Assembly: GCA_013813605.1 (NCBI GenBank) | Contig: JACCRL010000130.1 | Span: 1-6,126 of the forward strand | Direction: 5' to 3' | DNA length: 6,126 bases | From: Gemmatimonadaceae bacterium | GTDB taxonomy: Bacteria; Gemmatimonadota; Gemmatimonadetes; Gemmatimonadales; Gemmatimonadaceae | Shown: in pieces, positions 1 through 6,021 of the stretch | Numbering within the stretch: the first letter of the stretch is position 1 | How the letters are laid out: each line of letters starts with the position of its first letter | Notes under the pieces: generated by a model | Database searches by the model: none | Told to the model about the DNA's origin: nothing | What the model saw: only the letters and a program-made list of their open reading frames with translations | Program-made: the position numbers and the translations under genes

Positions 1-1406
1 GGCACGACAGTTTCGACTTTGCACTCCTTGCAGAGCGCGCGGACGAGCCGCTGTGAGATTATCAGCAGCACGGACGACGTCAGCACGAACGGCTCGGCTC
101 CCATGTCCAGCAGGCGCGGGATCGCCCCCGCGGCGGTGTTGGTGTGCAGCGTCGTCAGTACGAGGTGTCCGGTGAGCGCTGCCGAGAGCCCGATCTGCAC
201 TGTCTCGGCGTCGCGCATCTCGCCAACGAGAATGGTGTCGGGATCGTGACGGAGAATGGACCTCAGGCCAGACGCGAAAGTCAGCCCCGCGCGTACGTTG
301 ATCTGCGACTGCCGGATCTGCGCCAGCTCGTATTCGACCGGATCCTCGAGCGTGATGATGCAATGCTCGCGATTGTTCAGCTCGACCATCGCTGAATAGA
401 GCGTTGTCGTCTTCCCCGAGCCGGTCGGGCCGGTAACTGGAATAAGACCGTGGGGTCGCTGAAACGCGGCGCGCAGGAGCGTCAGGTCGTCCGCTTCGAT
501 GCCGAGCTTTTCGAGATTGAGCGCCACCCGGGAGCGATCGAGGATTCGCATCACGATGTCTTCGCCGTGCAGCGTCGGGAAAGTGGAAACGCGCAGATCG
601 ATGTGCCGGTTGTCGGTGCGGATGCGGACGCGCCCATCCTGGGGCAGGCGTGTCTCGGCAATGTCCAGCCCGGCGATGATCTTGATGCGGCTGATGAGCG
701 CGGGCTGCACTGATTTCGGGTAGGTGCCGCCCTCCTGCAGGAGTCCATCGAGCCGGTAGCGGACTTTCGTCACCTCCTCCAGCGGCTCGATGTGAATGTC
801 AGTGGCGCCGAGGGTGGTGCCGCGGCGGATGATTTCCTCGACAAGCTTGGCGGCGGTCGCGCTCTCCTCGACCGGCTCGCCAGGCCTCCCCATCCCGGGT
901 CCGCCCGCCATGTATCCGGCGACCGGTATCGTGAGCGGATCGCGTTCCGGGATTGTGCTTTGAGCCGACGGAAGCGCACCGCTGTAAGCCCGGCGCAGCA
1001 GACCGGCAATGTCGTCGCGCGGACCGGCGGCAACCTTGACCGGTTTGCCCGCCGCGCGCTCCAGCGCCGTCACCGACTCCATGTTGAACGGATCGGCCAT
1101 CGCGACGAGCAGGCGGCCGTTCTCGAGCCTGAGCGGAATCGCATTGTGCTTCTTTGCCAGAGCTTCGGGTACCGCGGTGATGGCGCCGGGAGATGGCAGC
1201 GCGTCGCCGATTGGCATGTACGGTATGCCGGCGTCCTCGCAAAGAGTCTTCATCAGCTGGTCGGGATGCAGATACCCGAGGTCGATGAGAGTTTTCCCGA
1301 GCTTGGCCCCAGTGCTGGCGTGCTTTTCCAGCGCCCTGTCGAGTTGGTGCCTGGTTATGAGTCCCGTCTCAAGCAGACGGTCACCGAGGCGCGACTTTAC
1401 CGGCAT
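1..1406 (-). CDS. pilB: Type IV pilus assembly / type II secretion hexameric ATPase, PilB/GspE family (partial, 3' end beyond window)
   Basis: Cytoplasmic ATPase that drives filament extension at the inner-membrane platform. I translated the minus strand by hand: 468 codons are visible, with no stop before the left edge. Residues 1-140 form an MshEN/T2SSE_N-like domain with two tandem copies of an LGxxLxxxGxI-type motif (R6-H29 and K35-D58). A short Pro/Gly-rich linker lies near 143-178. The catalytic core follows: Walker A GPTGSGKTT (326-334), Asp box ITLEDPVEYE (351-360), Walker B LVGEMRDAET (393-402) and His box LTTLHTNT (417-424). The first Cys pair of the usual zinc-binding tetracysteine is seen at C459/C462. 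About 100 residues are probably missing. The ATG is chosen because GGAGGAG lies 5 nt upstream (1412-1418) and the MshEN motif starts at residue 6. GspE of a type II secretion system is the alternative; the PilS/PilR/pilin neighbours favour PilB. Confidence 0.93.
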   Translation of the reverse strand, partial: MPVKSRLGDRLLETGLITRHQLDRALEKHASTGAKLGKTLIDLGYLHPDQLMKTLCEDAGIPYMPIGDALPSPGAITAVPEALAKKHNAIPLRLENGRLLVAMADPFNMESVTALERAAGKPVKVAAGPRDDIAGLLRRAYSGALPSAQSTIPERDPLTIPVAGYMAGGPGMGRPGEPVEESATAAKLVEEIIRRGTTLGATDIHIEPLEEVTKVRYRLDGLLQEGGTYPKSVQPALISRIKIIAGLDIAETRLPQDGRVRIRTDNRHIDLRVSTFPTLHGEDIVMRILDRSRVALNLEKLGIEADDLTLLRAAFQRPHGLIPVTGPTGSGKTTTLYSAMVELNNREHCIITLEDPVEYELAQIRQSQINVRAGLTFASGLRSILRHDPDTILVGEMRDAETVQIGLSAALTGHLVLTTLHTNTAAGAIPRLLDMGAEPFVLTSSVLLIISQRLVRALCKECKVETVV

Positions 1407-1411
1407 CCAGA

Positions 1412-1418
1412 CTCCTCC
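1412..1418 (-). promoter_or_regulatory. Shine-Dalgarno of the pilB-like gene
   Basis: Read on the minus strand this is GGAGGAG, followed by TCTGG and then ATG. The 5-nt spacing to the start codon fixes the start of the ATPase at 1406. Confidence 0.8.
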
Positions 1419-1498
1419 ACGCCGCCGCCCGTCACGAAAGACCTGTGAGGCAGCACGCAATCAGTACCTGCTGGCCTGAGTGGGGCGCTACAATAGAG

Positions 1499-1514
1499 TG
1501 CCGCACGTGGCACA
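1499..1514. repeat. Short dyad GTGCC-N6-GGCAC, possible operator
   Basis: The sequence reads GTGCCGCACGTGGCAC, with 5-bp arms that are perfect inverted repeats and a CACGTG palindrome inside. It sits about 95 bp upstream of the pilB-like start, over or next to the weak promoter-like hexamers. No T-run follows on either strand, so an intrinsic terminator is unlikely. A repressor or activator site is possible, and so is chance. Confidence 0.3.
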
Positions 1515-1566
1515 AAGAAAGCGGCGACGTCGGAATTACGCAATGAAATAGTTGACACCGTTTTTC

Positions 1567-2928
1567 TCAGGATGACGCGCCGGCGGGCACCCTCGCTCCA
1601 GTGCGCGTGATTCTGAGCGCAGCGATCCGGCGTCCATCCATCGCGACGACTTCCATATCTCCAGCGGGGATCGAAATGCGATCTCCCATTCTGGGAAGAC
1701 GACCGAGGCGCGCAAAGGCATATCCGGCGAGGGTGGTCCAGTCTCCGTCGGGGATTTCGAGATGGTGATCGGAGCGCACGTCGATCAGCGAAAGCGAGCC
1801 CGACAGCTCGAGCACGCCGTCGGTCTCGACGGAGTCGCGGGAAGCGACATCGTATTCATCGGCGATGTCGCCTATGACTTCCTCGACCAGATCTTCCATC
1901 GTGACAATGCCGGCTGTCCCCCCGTACTCGTCGAGCACGACTGCCATCTGTGCGCGCGTCTTCCGCAGGTCGTCGAGAACGCGCTCTGCCTGGCGGCTGT
2001 CTGGCACGTAAAGCGGCTGCCTCACGAAGTCGGCGAGCGAAAACACGCGCTCTCCCGCGAAGAACCAGAGGTCCTTTGCGAGGAAGACGCCGATCACGTC
2101 ATCAAGACTCTCGCGGTACACCGGGTAGCGCGAATACTGCTCGTTACGGAGGATCTGCCAGATTTCCTGTTCCGTCGCCTCGATGTCCAGCGCCACGATC
2201 TCCGTGCGTGGGCGCATCACGTCACGCGCCTTCTTCTCGTGGAAGTCGAGCACTCCGGCCAGCATTGCGCGGTCCGTGTCGTCAAGCGTCCCGCGGGCGT
2301 GTGCCTGGATCACGAGGAGACGCAGCTCGTCGGGCGAGTGCCCCTCGATCTCCGTCGCCGGATTGACGCCGAAAAGACGGAGCAGGGCGTTTGCCGCACC
2401 GTTGAAAAACCAGATGAACGGGGACATCAGCCGCGAGAAGAGCATCAGCGGCCGGGCAACCCTGCGCGCCGTGTTCTCGGGGCTCATCAGCGCAATGGAC
2501 TTTGGCGCCAGCTCACCGAGCACGATGTGCAGGAAGGTGAGCAGAAAAAACGCGATCGGGACCGCGGCGGCGTGATTGGCGGCCATCGACGGGTTAAAGC
2601 CCAATTTCCTGAACAGCGTATCAAACAGGGAAGCCAGCGCGGGCTCGCCGACCCATCCGAGGCCGAGCGAAGCGAGCGTGATCCCGAGCTGGGTGCCGGC
2701 GATATATCGATCGAGGTGCTGGAGGGCCGACTGCACACTCCGCGCGAGCTTGTCTCCATCGGCAACCATCTCATCGATCTTGGAGCGCCTTGCTGCGACA
2801 AGGGAGAATTCCGCGGCTACGAAGAACGCGTTGAGGAGAACCAGTCCAAAGACCGCGACCACCGCGCTCGCCGCCGCGCCGGTAGACGGAGGATCGGCTG
2901 CCTCCGAGATAATTATGCCCAGTAACAT
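1567..2928 (-). CDS. HlyC/CorC (CNNM/CBS) family membrane protein, putative divalent-cation transporter
   Basis: 453 residues, complete, ending in TGA. Residues about 18-190 form a CNNM (DUF21) transmembrane domain with typical motifs: NAFFVAAEFSLVAARRSKI (33-51), QLGITLASLGLGWVGEPALA (80-99) and HIVLGELAPKSIAL (134-147). A CBS pair follows (about 230-355), with VMRPRTEIVALD (237-248), SRYPVY (266-271) and DEYGGTAGIVTMEDLVEEVI (333-352). A C-terminal CorC_HlyC domain covers about 368-445 (LEIPDGDWTTLAGYAFARLG, 390-409). Length and domain order are those of the family. Characterised members are linked to Mg2+ efflux (CorC) or polyamine export (PaeA/YtfL); the substrate here cannot be told. The start is the only ATG before the first helix. 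The frame stays open upstream to 4062, but that part is antisense to the kinase and has no family homology that I recognise. No Shine-Dalgarno precedes the ATG. The gene is divergent from pilS. Confidence 0.93.
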   Translation of the reverse strand: MLLGIIISEAADPPSTGAAASAVVAVFGLVLLNAFFVAAEFSLVAARRSKIDEMVADGDKLARSVQSALQHLDRYIAGTQLGITLASLGLGWVGEPALASLFDTLFRKLGFNPSMAANHAAAVPIAFFLLTFLHIVLGELAPKSIALMSPENTARRVARPLMLFSRLMSPFIWFFNGAANALLRLFGVNPATEIEGHSPDELRLLVIQAHARGTLDDTDRAMLAGVLDFHEKKARDVMRPRTEIVALDIEATEQEIWQILRNEQYSRYPVYRESLDDVIGVFLAKDLWFFAGERVFSLADFVRQPLYVPDSRQAERVLDDLRKTRAQMAVVLDEYGGTAGIVTMEDLVEEVIGDIADEYDVASRDSVETDGVLELSGSLSLIDVRSDHHLEIPDGDWTTLAGYAFARLGRLPRMGDRISIPAGDMEVVAMDGRRIAALRITRTGARVPAGASS

Positions 2929-2934
2929 ATGTGT

Positions 2935-2965
2935 GTAATCTATTACGCCCGTCGCCCGTCTATTA
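2935..2965. repeat. Palindrome GTAAT-CT-ATTAC plus a direct repeat of TCTATTA, possible operator
   Basis: Positions 2935-2946 read GTAATCTATTAC, with 5-bp arms in perfect dyad symmetry around CT. TCTATTA occurs at 2939-2945 and again at 2959-2965, exactly 20 bp apart, about two helical turns. The pair lies in the divergent region 7 bp from the HlyC/CorC start codon. It could be a regulator binding site or simply duplicated -10-like sequence. Confidence 0.35.
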
Positions 2966-2993
2966 GCGCCGGGGCACCCTGAGCCGTCGGCAC

Positions 2994-2997
2994 GAGG
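2994..2997 (+). promoter_or_regulatory. Shine-Dalgarno of the pilS-like kinase
   Basis: GAGG followed by TTTACC and ATG at 3004 gives a 6-nt spacing. It decides the start at 3004 rather than at the internal ATG at 3142, which lies just before the first membrane helix. Confidence 0.6.
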
Positions 2998-3003
2998 TTT
3001 ACC

Positions 3004-4449
3004 ATGAACTGGACCGAATTGCCCACAGGCGCCAGGACCCCGACCGCACTTCCAACCCGGCTTACCCCGATCGGAAGCACGGGTCAGTTTTCGCTCCCGC
3101 CATCCGGGCAGTTTGCCGGCCGCGACAGGGTGCTCCGTGTCATGTACGTGGGACGTCTGTCGCTGGCGACGGCGATCTTCATCGCCGCCATCGCGGTATG
3201 GCGCGCTGGCGCCGACACCACCGCGACACTTATCGCCACGCTTGCATTCGTGGCAAGCCTGCTTTTCACGGCAGGGTCCATTGCATACTCCCAGCGCGCG
3301 AGGCAGCAGCGCGGAGACACCTTTTATTACCTGCAGATGCTGTTCGACCTGCTGCTCGTCACCGCGGTCGTGCAGATCACCCGTTCGGGTGCTCCTTCCC
3401 AGTTCGCGCCGCTCTACATCCTCGTCATCGCCGTTAGCGCGCTCCTTCTTCCGGCGTCCGGCGTGCTGCTCGTCGCCGCCCTCGGCGACGTGCTGTACTT
3501 CGCCGTCTCGATTCTCGGGCGTGGCGCGGTGGTGGACAGGCCAGTGTTCGTCCAGCTCCTCATCTTCGGCGCGGTCGCGCTTGGCTGCGGGTACGTGGGT
3601 GCCCGGCTTCGCGGGGCAGATTCCGGCCGTGAGGAGATGGCCGCCGAGCTCGCCGCTTTCCGACTGCGTGAGGCGGATATCGAGCGGCTGCACACCCGCG
3701 CGGAGCGGCTGGAGGCGGTCGCCGAGCTGAGTGCTTCGCTTGCGCACGAGATCAAGAATCCGCTCGCTTCGATAAGGAGCGCGGCCGAGCTGCTGGCCCG
3801 GGTGCCCGGTGCGGACGACGATACGCGGACGCTGACCCAGCTCGTGCAGCGCGAGTCCGACCGCCTTTCCCGCCTGCTCTCCGAGTTTCTCGATTTCGCG
3901 CGAACGGGCGTCACGCGCGTCGAGCGCGTTGACCTCTCCGATGTCGCGCGCCACGCCGCGGCGCTGGTGGCGGCGCATCCTGGAAAACCGGAAAACGTCA
4001 CGATTCGCGAGCTGTTTCCTTCGGCGCCACTGGTCGTCGTTGGCGATGATGATCTGCTGCATCGCGCGATCTTCAATCTCCTCCTCAACGCCGTTCAGGC
4101 ATCACCCCCGGGTGGCGTAGTGCGCATCGAAGCCGCCGAGGTGTCGGCGCACCAGCTCCCGCCGCAGGCCGCCCGTTTCACGCGCGGCGCCATGATGCTG
4201 CAGGTGACCGATGAGGGGAAGGGAATTCCCGAATCCGTTCGTGAACGGCTGTTCGAGCCGTTCGTGACAACCAAGGCGGGCGGGAGTGGGCTTGGTCTTT
4301 CGATCGTGCATCGCGCGGTCGAGGCTCATCACGGATTTATTCTCACCGACCGGACCGACGCCGGCACGCGTTTCACGGTGATCCTGCCGAAGCTCGCCGC
4401 TGACGAGATCACGAGAACGCCGCGATCGGTAAAGAGGGCGGAGCTGTGA
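3004..4449 (+). CDS. pilS: Membrane sensor histidine kinase, PilS/NtrB type
   Basis: 481 residues. It autophosphorylates on His and passes the phosphate to the adjacent regulator. A hydrophilic Pro/Thr-rich N-terminus (1-42) is followed by about six predicted membrane helices (near 51-67, 74-92, 111-127, 135-150, 152-170, 182-200). A charged, probably coiled-coil linker (207-240) leads to the HisKA box SLAHEIKNPLASI (245-257, phospho-acceptor H248). The HATPase_c domain shows the N box (IFNLLLNAVQAS, 356-367), G1 (VTDEGKGIP, 401-409), F box (LFEPFVTTK, 416-424), G2 (GGSGLGLSIV, 426-435) and DAGTRF (452-457). All catalytic motifs look intact. Six helices plus a downstream NtrC-type regulator and pilin match PilS. 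Pseudomonas PilS has a PAS domain before HisKA; none is evident here, as the linker is too short. In Pseudomonas PilS senses PilA within the membrane; that this one does is inference. A generic NtrB-like kinase is the alternative. Confidence 0.88.
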   Translation: MNWTELPTGARTPTALPTRLTPIGSTGQFSLPPSGQFAGRDRVLRVMYVGRLSLATAIFIAAIAVWRAGADTTATLIATLAFVASLLFTAGSIAYSQRARQQRGDTFYYLQMLFDLLLVTAVVQITRSGAPSQFAPLYILVIAVSALLLPASGVLLVAALGDVLYFAVSILGRGAVVDRPVFVQLLIFGAVALGCGYVGARLRGADSGREEMAAELAAFRLREADIERLHTRAERLEAVAELSASLAHEIKNPLASIRSAAELLARVPGADDDTRTLTQLVQRESDRLSRLLSEFLDFARTGVTRVERVDLSDVARHAAALVAAHPGKPENVTIRELFPSAPLVVVGDDDLLHRAIFNLLLNAVQASPPGGVVRIEAAEVSAHQLPPQAARFTRGAMMLQVTDEGKGIPESVRERLFEPFVTTKAGGSGLGLSIVHRAVEAHHGFILTDRTDAGTRFTVILPKLAADEITRTPRSVKRAEL

Positions 4450-5825
4450 CGGCACCGCCGACGGTTCTCGTTATCGATGACGAGATGGGGATCCTCGACA
4501 CGATCCGCATTCTGCTCAAGAACGAAGGGTTCACGCCCTACACCGCGCTCGGCGGCAAGAAGGGCCTCGAGCAGATCGCCGCGCTCAAGCCGGAGATCAT
4601 TCTCACCGATGTCAGGATGCCTGACGTCACCGGACTCGACATCCTTGCCTCGGTCCGCGCGCACGACCCCGACGCGGTGGTCATTCTGATGACTGCGCAG
4701 GCGAGTCTGCAGTCGGCCATCGGAGCAGTGAACAATGGCGCCTTCTACTACATCCAGAAGCCGTTCAAGAACGACGAGCTCGTGACCATCGTCCGCCGCG
4801 CGGCGCAGCGCCGGAAGCCGCGCGCCGATGCGCGACCAGTCGCGGCGCCGTCTGCCGCACGCGAGGACTCCAGGAGGTTGCCCCAGGGCGCGCGCCCGGT
4901 CGGCGAGAGCAAGCCGTGGCTGGATGTGCTTGCGCTCGTCGAGTCGGTAGCGGGTACCGACTCGACGGTGCTGCTGCAAGGCGAGTCGGGAACAGGAAAG
5001 GAGGTAGTCGCACGCTACATCCACGGGCGGTCCAAGCGGGCGTCCAACCCATTTCTTTCCATAAACTGCGGTGCGCTGCCGGAAGGTCTGCTCGAGAGCG
5101 AGCTGTTTGGCCATGTGAAGGGCTCGTTCACCGGCGCGGTAAAGGACAAGGCGGGGCTTTTTGCCGCAGCGGGTGAAGGAACCTTCTTTCTCGACGAGAT
5201 CGGCGAGACTACTCCAGCAACCCAGGTGAAGCTCCTGCGAGTGCTGCAGCAGAAGGAGGTGATTCCCGTTGGATCGACCGAAGCGCAGCCGGTCAATGCG
5301 CGCGTTATCGCCGCCACCAATCGCGACCTCGAGCAGGAGATCAAGCGCGGGGGATTTCGCAGCGACCTGTTCTACCGGTTGAACGTAATCTCGTTAGCGC
5401 TGCCGCCGTTGCGCGACCGGCGCGCTGACATTCCACTGCTTGCCGCAACCTTCCTGGAGCGCGCGTCGGCTCAGCGAGGCGGAGGCGCGCTCTCGCTCGA
5501 CGAGCCGGCCAGGGCAGCGATGCAGGAATACTCCTGGCCGGGAAACGTTCGCGAGCTGGAGAACGCACTCGAGAGAGCGGTGATACTGGCAAAGGGAAAT
5601 GTGATCCCGCTCGAGGCGCTGCCGGAGCGAATCGTGGAGAGAAAGTCGGAGCCACTGATCAAGGACGCGGCACCGGCAAATCCGACGCTCGATACCATTG
5701 AGCGCGCCTACATCATGTGGGTTCTGGAAAACGAGGGCGGAAACAAGCCGCGAACGGCGGAAGTACTCGGCATCGACCCCTCGACGCTTTACAGAAAGCT
5801 CTCACGATACGGCCTCGATACCTGA
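4446..5825 (+). CDS. pilR: Sigma-54-dependent response regulator, NtrC family, PilR type
   Basis: 459 residues with a GTG start. It overlaps the kinase stop by 4 nt (GTGA), with GAGGG 7 nt upstream (4434-4438), so translation is probably coupled. REC domain (about 6-118): acidic pocket D11/D12, phospho-acceptor D55 in LTDVRMPD, T83 and K105. A basic Ala/Pro/Arg-rich linker covers 121-150. The AAA+ domain (about 152-380) has Walker A GESGTGKE (179-186), the sigma-54 contact loop as GSFTGA (226-231), Walker B FFLDEIG (247-253), sensor I region VIAATNRDL (287-295), FRSDLFYRLNV (304-314) and SWPGNVRELEN (363-373). A Fis-type HTH ends the protein (about 417-457, GNKPRTAEVLGIDPSTLYRK). All elements needed for ATP-dependent sigma-54 activation are present. 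Position between a PilS-like kinase and a prepilin gene supports PilR acting on the pilin promoter. Other NtrC paralogues cannot be excluded by sequence alone. Confidence 0.9.
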   Translation: MTAPPTVLVIDDEMGILDTIRILLKNEGFTPYTALGGKKGLEQIAALKPEIILTDVRMPDVTGLDILASVRAHDPDAVVILMTAQASLQSAIGAVNNGAFYYIQKPFKNDELVTIVRRAAQRRKPRADARPVAAPSAAREDSRRLPQGARPVGESKPWLDVLALVESVAGTDSTVLLQGESGTGKEVVARYIHGRSKRASNPFLSINCGALPEGLLESELFGHVKGSFTGAVKDKAGLFAAAGEGTFFLDEIGETTPATQVKLLRVLQQKEVIPVGSTEAQPVNARVIAATNRDLEQEIKRGGFRSDLFYRLNVISLALPPLRDRRADIPLLAATFLERASAQRGGGALSLDEPARAAMQEYSWPGNVRELENALERAVILAKGNVIPLEALPERIVERKSEPLIKDAAPANPTLDTIERAYIMWVLENEGGNKPRTAEVLGIDPSTLYRKLSRYGLDT

Positions 5826-5837
5826 GCTCTCTCAGCT

Positions 5838-5853
5838 TGCAACGTGGCTTGCA
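5838..5853. repeat. Dyad TGCAA-N6-TTGCA overlapping a direct repeat GCTTGCA
   Basis: TGCAA (5838-5842) and TTGCA (5849-5853) are perfect inverted arms. GCTTGCA also occurs directly at 5835-5841 and 5847-5853, 12 bp apart. The site lies about 30-45 bp upstream of the -24/-12-like element. An enhancer site for the PilR-like protein is possible; this is inference from position and symmetry only. Confidence 0.35.
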
Positions 5854-5880
5854 GAAAGCGACAAGCGAGGGGTTGCGTGA

Positions 5881-5896
5881 TGGCAGGCAATTTTCG
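5881..5896 (+). promoter_or_regulatory. Imperfect sigma-54 (-24/-12) promoter candidate for the prepilin gene
   Basis: TGGCAGG-CAAT-TTTC-G aligns with the consensus TGGCACG-N4-TTGC-W. It keeps the -24 GG and 6 of 7 bases of the upstream block, but has TTTC for TTGC, losing the G of the near-invariant -12 GC. A transcript would start near 5907 and give a leader of about 115 nt. A second site with the correct GG-N10-GC spacing, TGGCTTGCAGAAAGC at 5845-5859, has poorer flanks. The call rests mainly on the PilR-type regulator encoded just upstream. Confidence 0.3.
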
Positions 5897-5972
5897 TAAC
5901 GTGTTGAGCCGCCAGCACTTATAAGTCCCGCAGATTGGCTCCCGACGCGGGGAAAAACGGGGTTGCTACTCT

Positions 5973-5996
5973 TGTCAGGCCTTCGTCGTTCTGACA
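5973..5996 (+). repeat. Perfect 6-bp dyad TGTCAG-N12-CTGACA upstream of the prepilin gene
   Basis: The arms are TGTCAG (5973-5978) and CTGACA (5991-5996), centre to centre 18 bp. The second arm ends 25 bp before the start codon. In RNA it could form a weak hairpin just ahead of the ribosome binding site. In DNA it could be a dimer-binding site; it overlaps the weak sigma-70-like hexamers. No function is known. Confidence 0.35.
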
Positions 5997-6021
5997 TAGG
6001 GATCAACCTCAGGACCAGCCC

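Larger units (their letters stand above)
1407..1566. other. Intergenic region between the HlyC/CorC gene and the pilB-like gene
   Basis: 160 bp between two co-directional minus-strand genes. Apart from the pilB ribosome binding site and one short dyad (1499-1514) I see no ORF with coding character, no hairpin followed by a T-run, and no strong promoter. A weak minus-strand promoter may lie here (TTTGTG at 1511-1516, TATTGT at 1490-1495), but the 15-bp spacing is short. The gap is long enough that pilB may well have its own promoter. Confidence 0.5.
2929..3003. promoter_or_regulatory. Divergent promoter region between the HlyC/CorC gene and pilS-like kinase
   Basis: 75 bp separates the two start codons, so both promoters must lie here or inside the flanking genes. 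On the minus strand TAGATT (complement of 2937-2942) sits 8 nt before the ATG, a TANNNT-like -10 placed as in leaderless mRNAs. On the plus strand TATTAG (2961-2966) is a possible -10 for the kinase without a convincing -35. The AT-rich islands are set in otherwise GC-rich sequence. Confidence 0.4.
5826..6021 (+). promoter_or_regulatory. Intergenic leader and promoter region of the prepilin gene
   Basis: 196 bp without coding character, long for this compact locus. It holds two dyads (5838-5853, 5973-5996), an imperfect -24/-12-like element (5881-5896) and a TATAAG hexamer at 5920-5925 without a matching -35. A weak sigma-70-like pair is also present (TTGTCA at 5972-5977, CATAGG at 5995-6000, spacing 17). 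CGGGG is repeated at 5948-5952 and 5958-5962, 10 bp apart. A 5-bp hairpin CTGAG-CTCT-CTCAG (5822-5835) overlaps the pilR stop but lacks a T-run, so read-through from pilR into the pilin gene is possible. Confidence 0.5.

Noticed and set aside
792..1479. Plus-strand open frames of 218 and 156 codons opposite the pilB-like gene
   Set aside because: They lie opposite a reading frame with full Walker A, Asp, Walker B and His boxes, and their products are Arg/Ser/Ala-rich without recognisable motifs.
1552..1557. TTGACA on the plus strand as a promoter -35
   Set aside because: There is no -10 at suitable spacing, and no plus-strand gene lies downstream until 3004.
1762..2925. Plus-strand open frame of 387 codons opposite the HlyC/CorC gene
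   Set aside because: It is the complement of conserved CNNM/CBS/CorC_HlyC coding sequence. The product is rich in His, Arg and Glu with no domain.
2988..3003. CGGCACGAGGTTTACC as a sigma-54 promoter for the kinase
   Set aside because: The -12 block is TTAC, it overlaps the kinase ribosome binding site, and transcription would start inside the coding region.
2929..4062. In-frame minus-strand extension of the HlyC/CorC reading frame to 831 residues
   Set aside because: The extension is antisense to the well-supported kinase gene, is low-complexity and charged, and shows no family motif. The CNNM domain begins just after the ATG at 2928. It is a GC-rich open frame without stops.
4329..5114. 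Minus-strand open frame of 261 codons opposite pilS and pilR
   Set aside because: It is antisense to the REC and AAA+ coding sequence and has no motif of its own.
5822..5835. CTGAG-CTCT-CTCAG as the pilR terminator
   Set aside because: The stem is only 5 bp, includes the stop codon and is followed by CTTGCAACG rather than a T-run.
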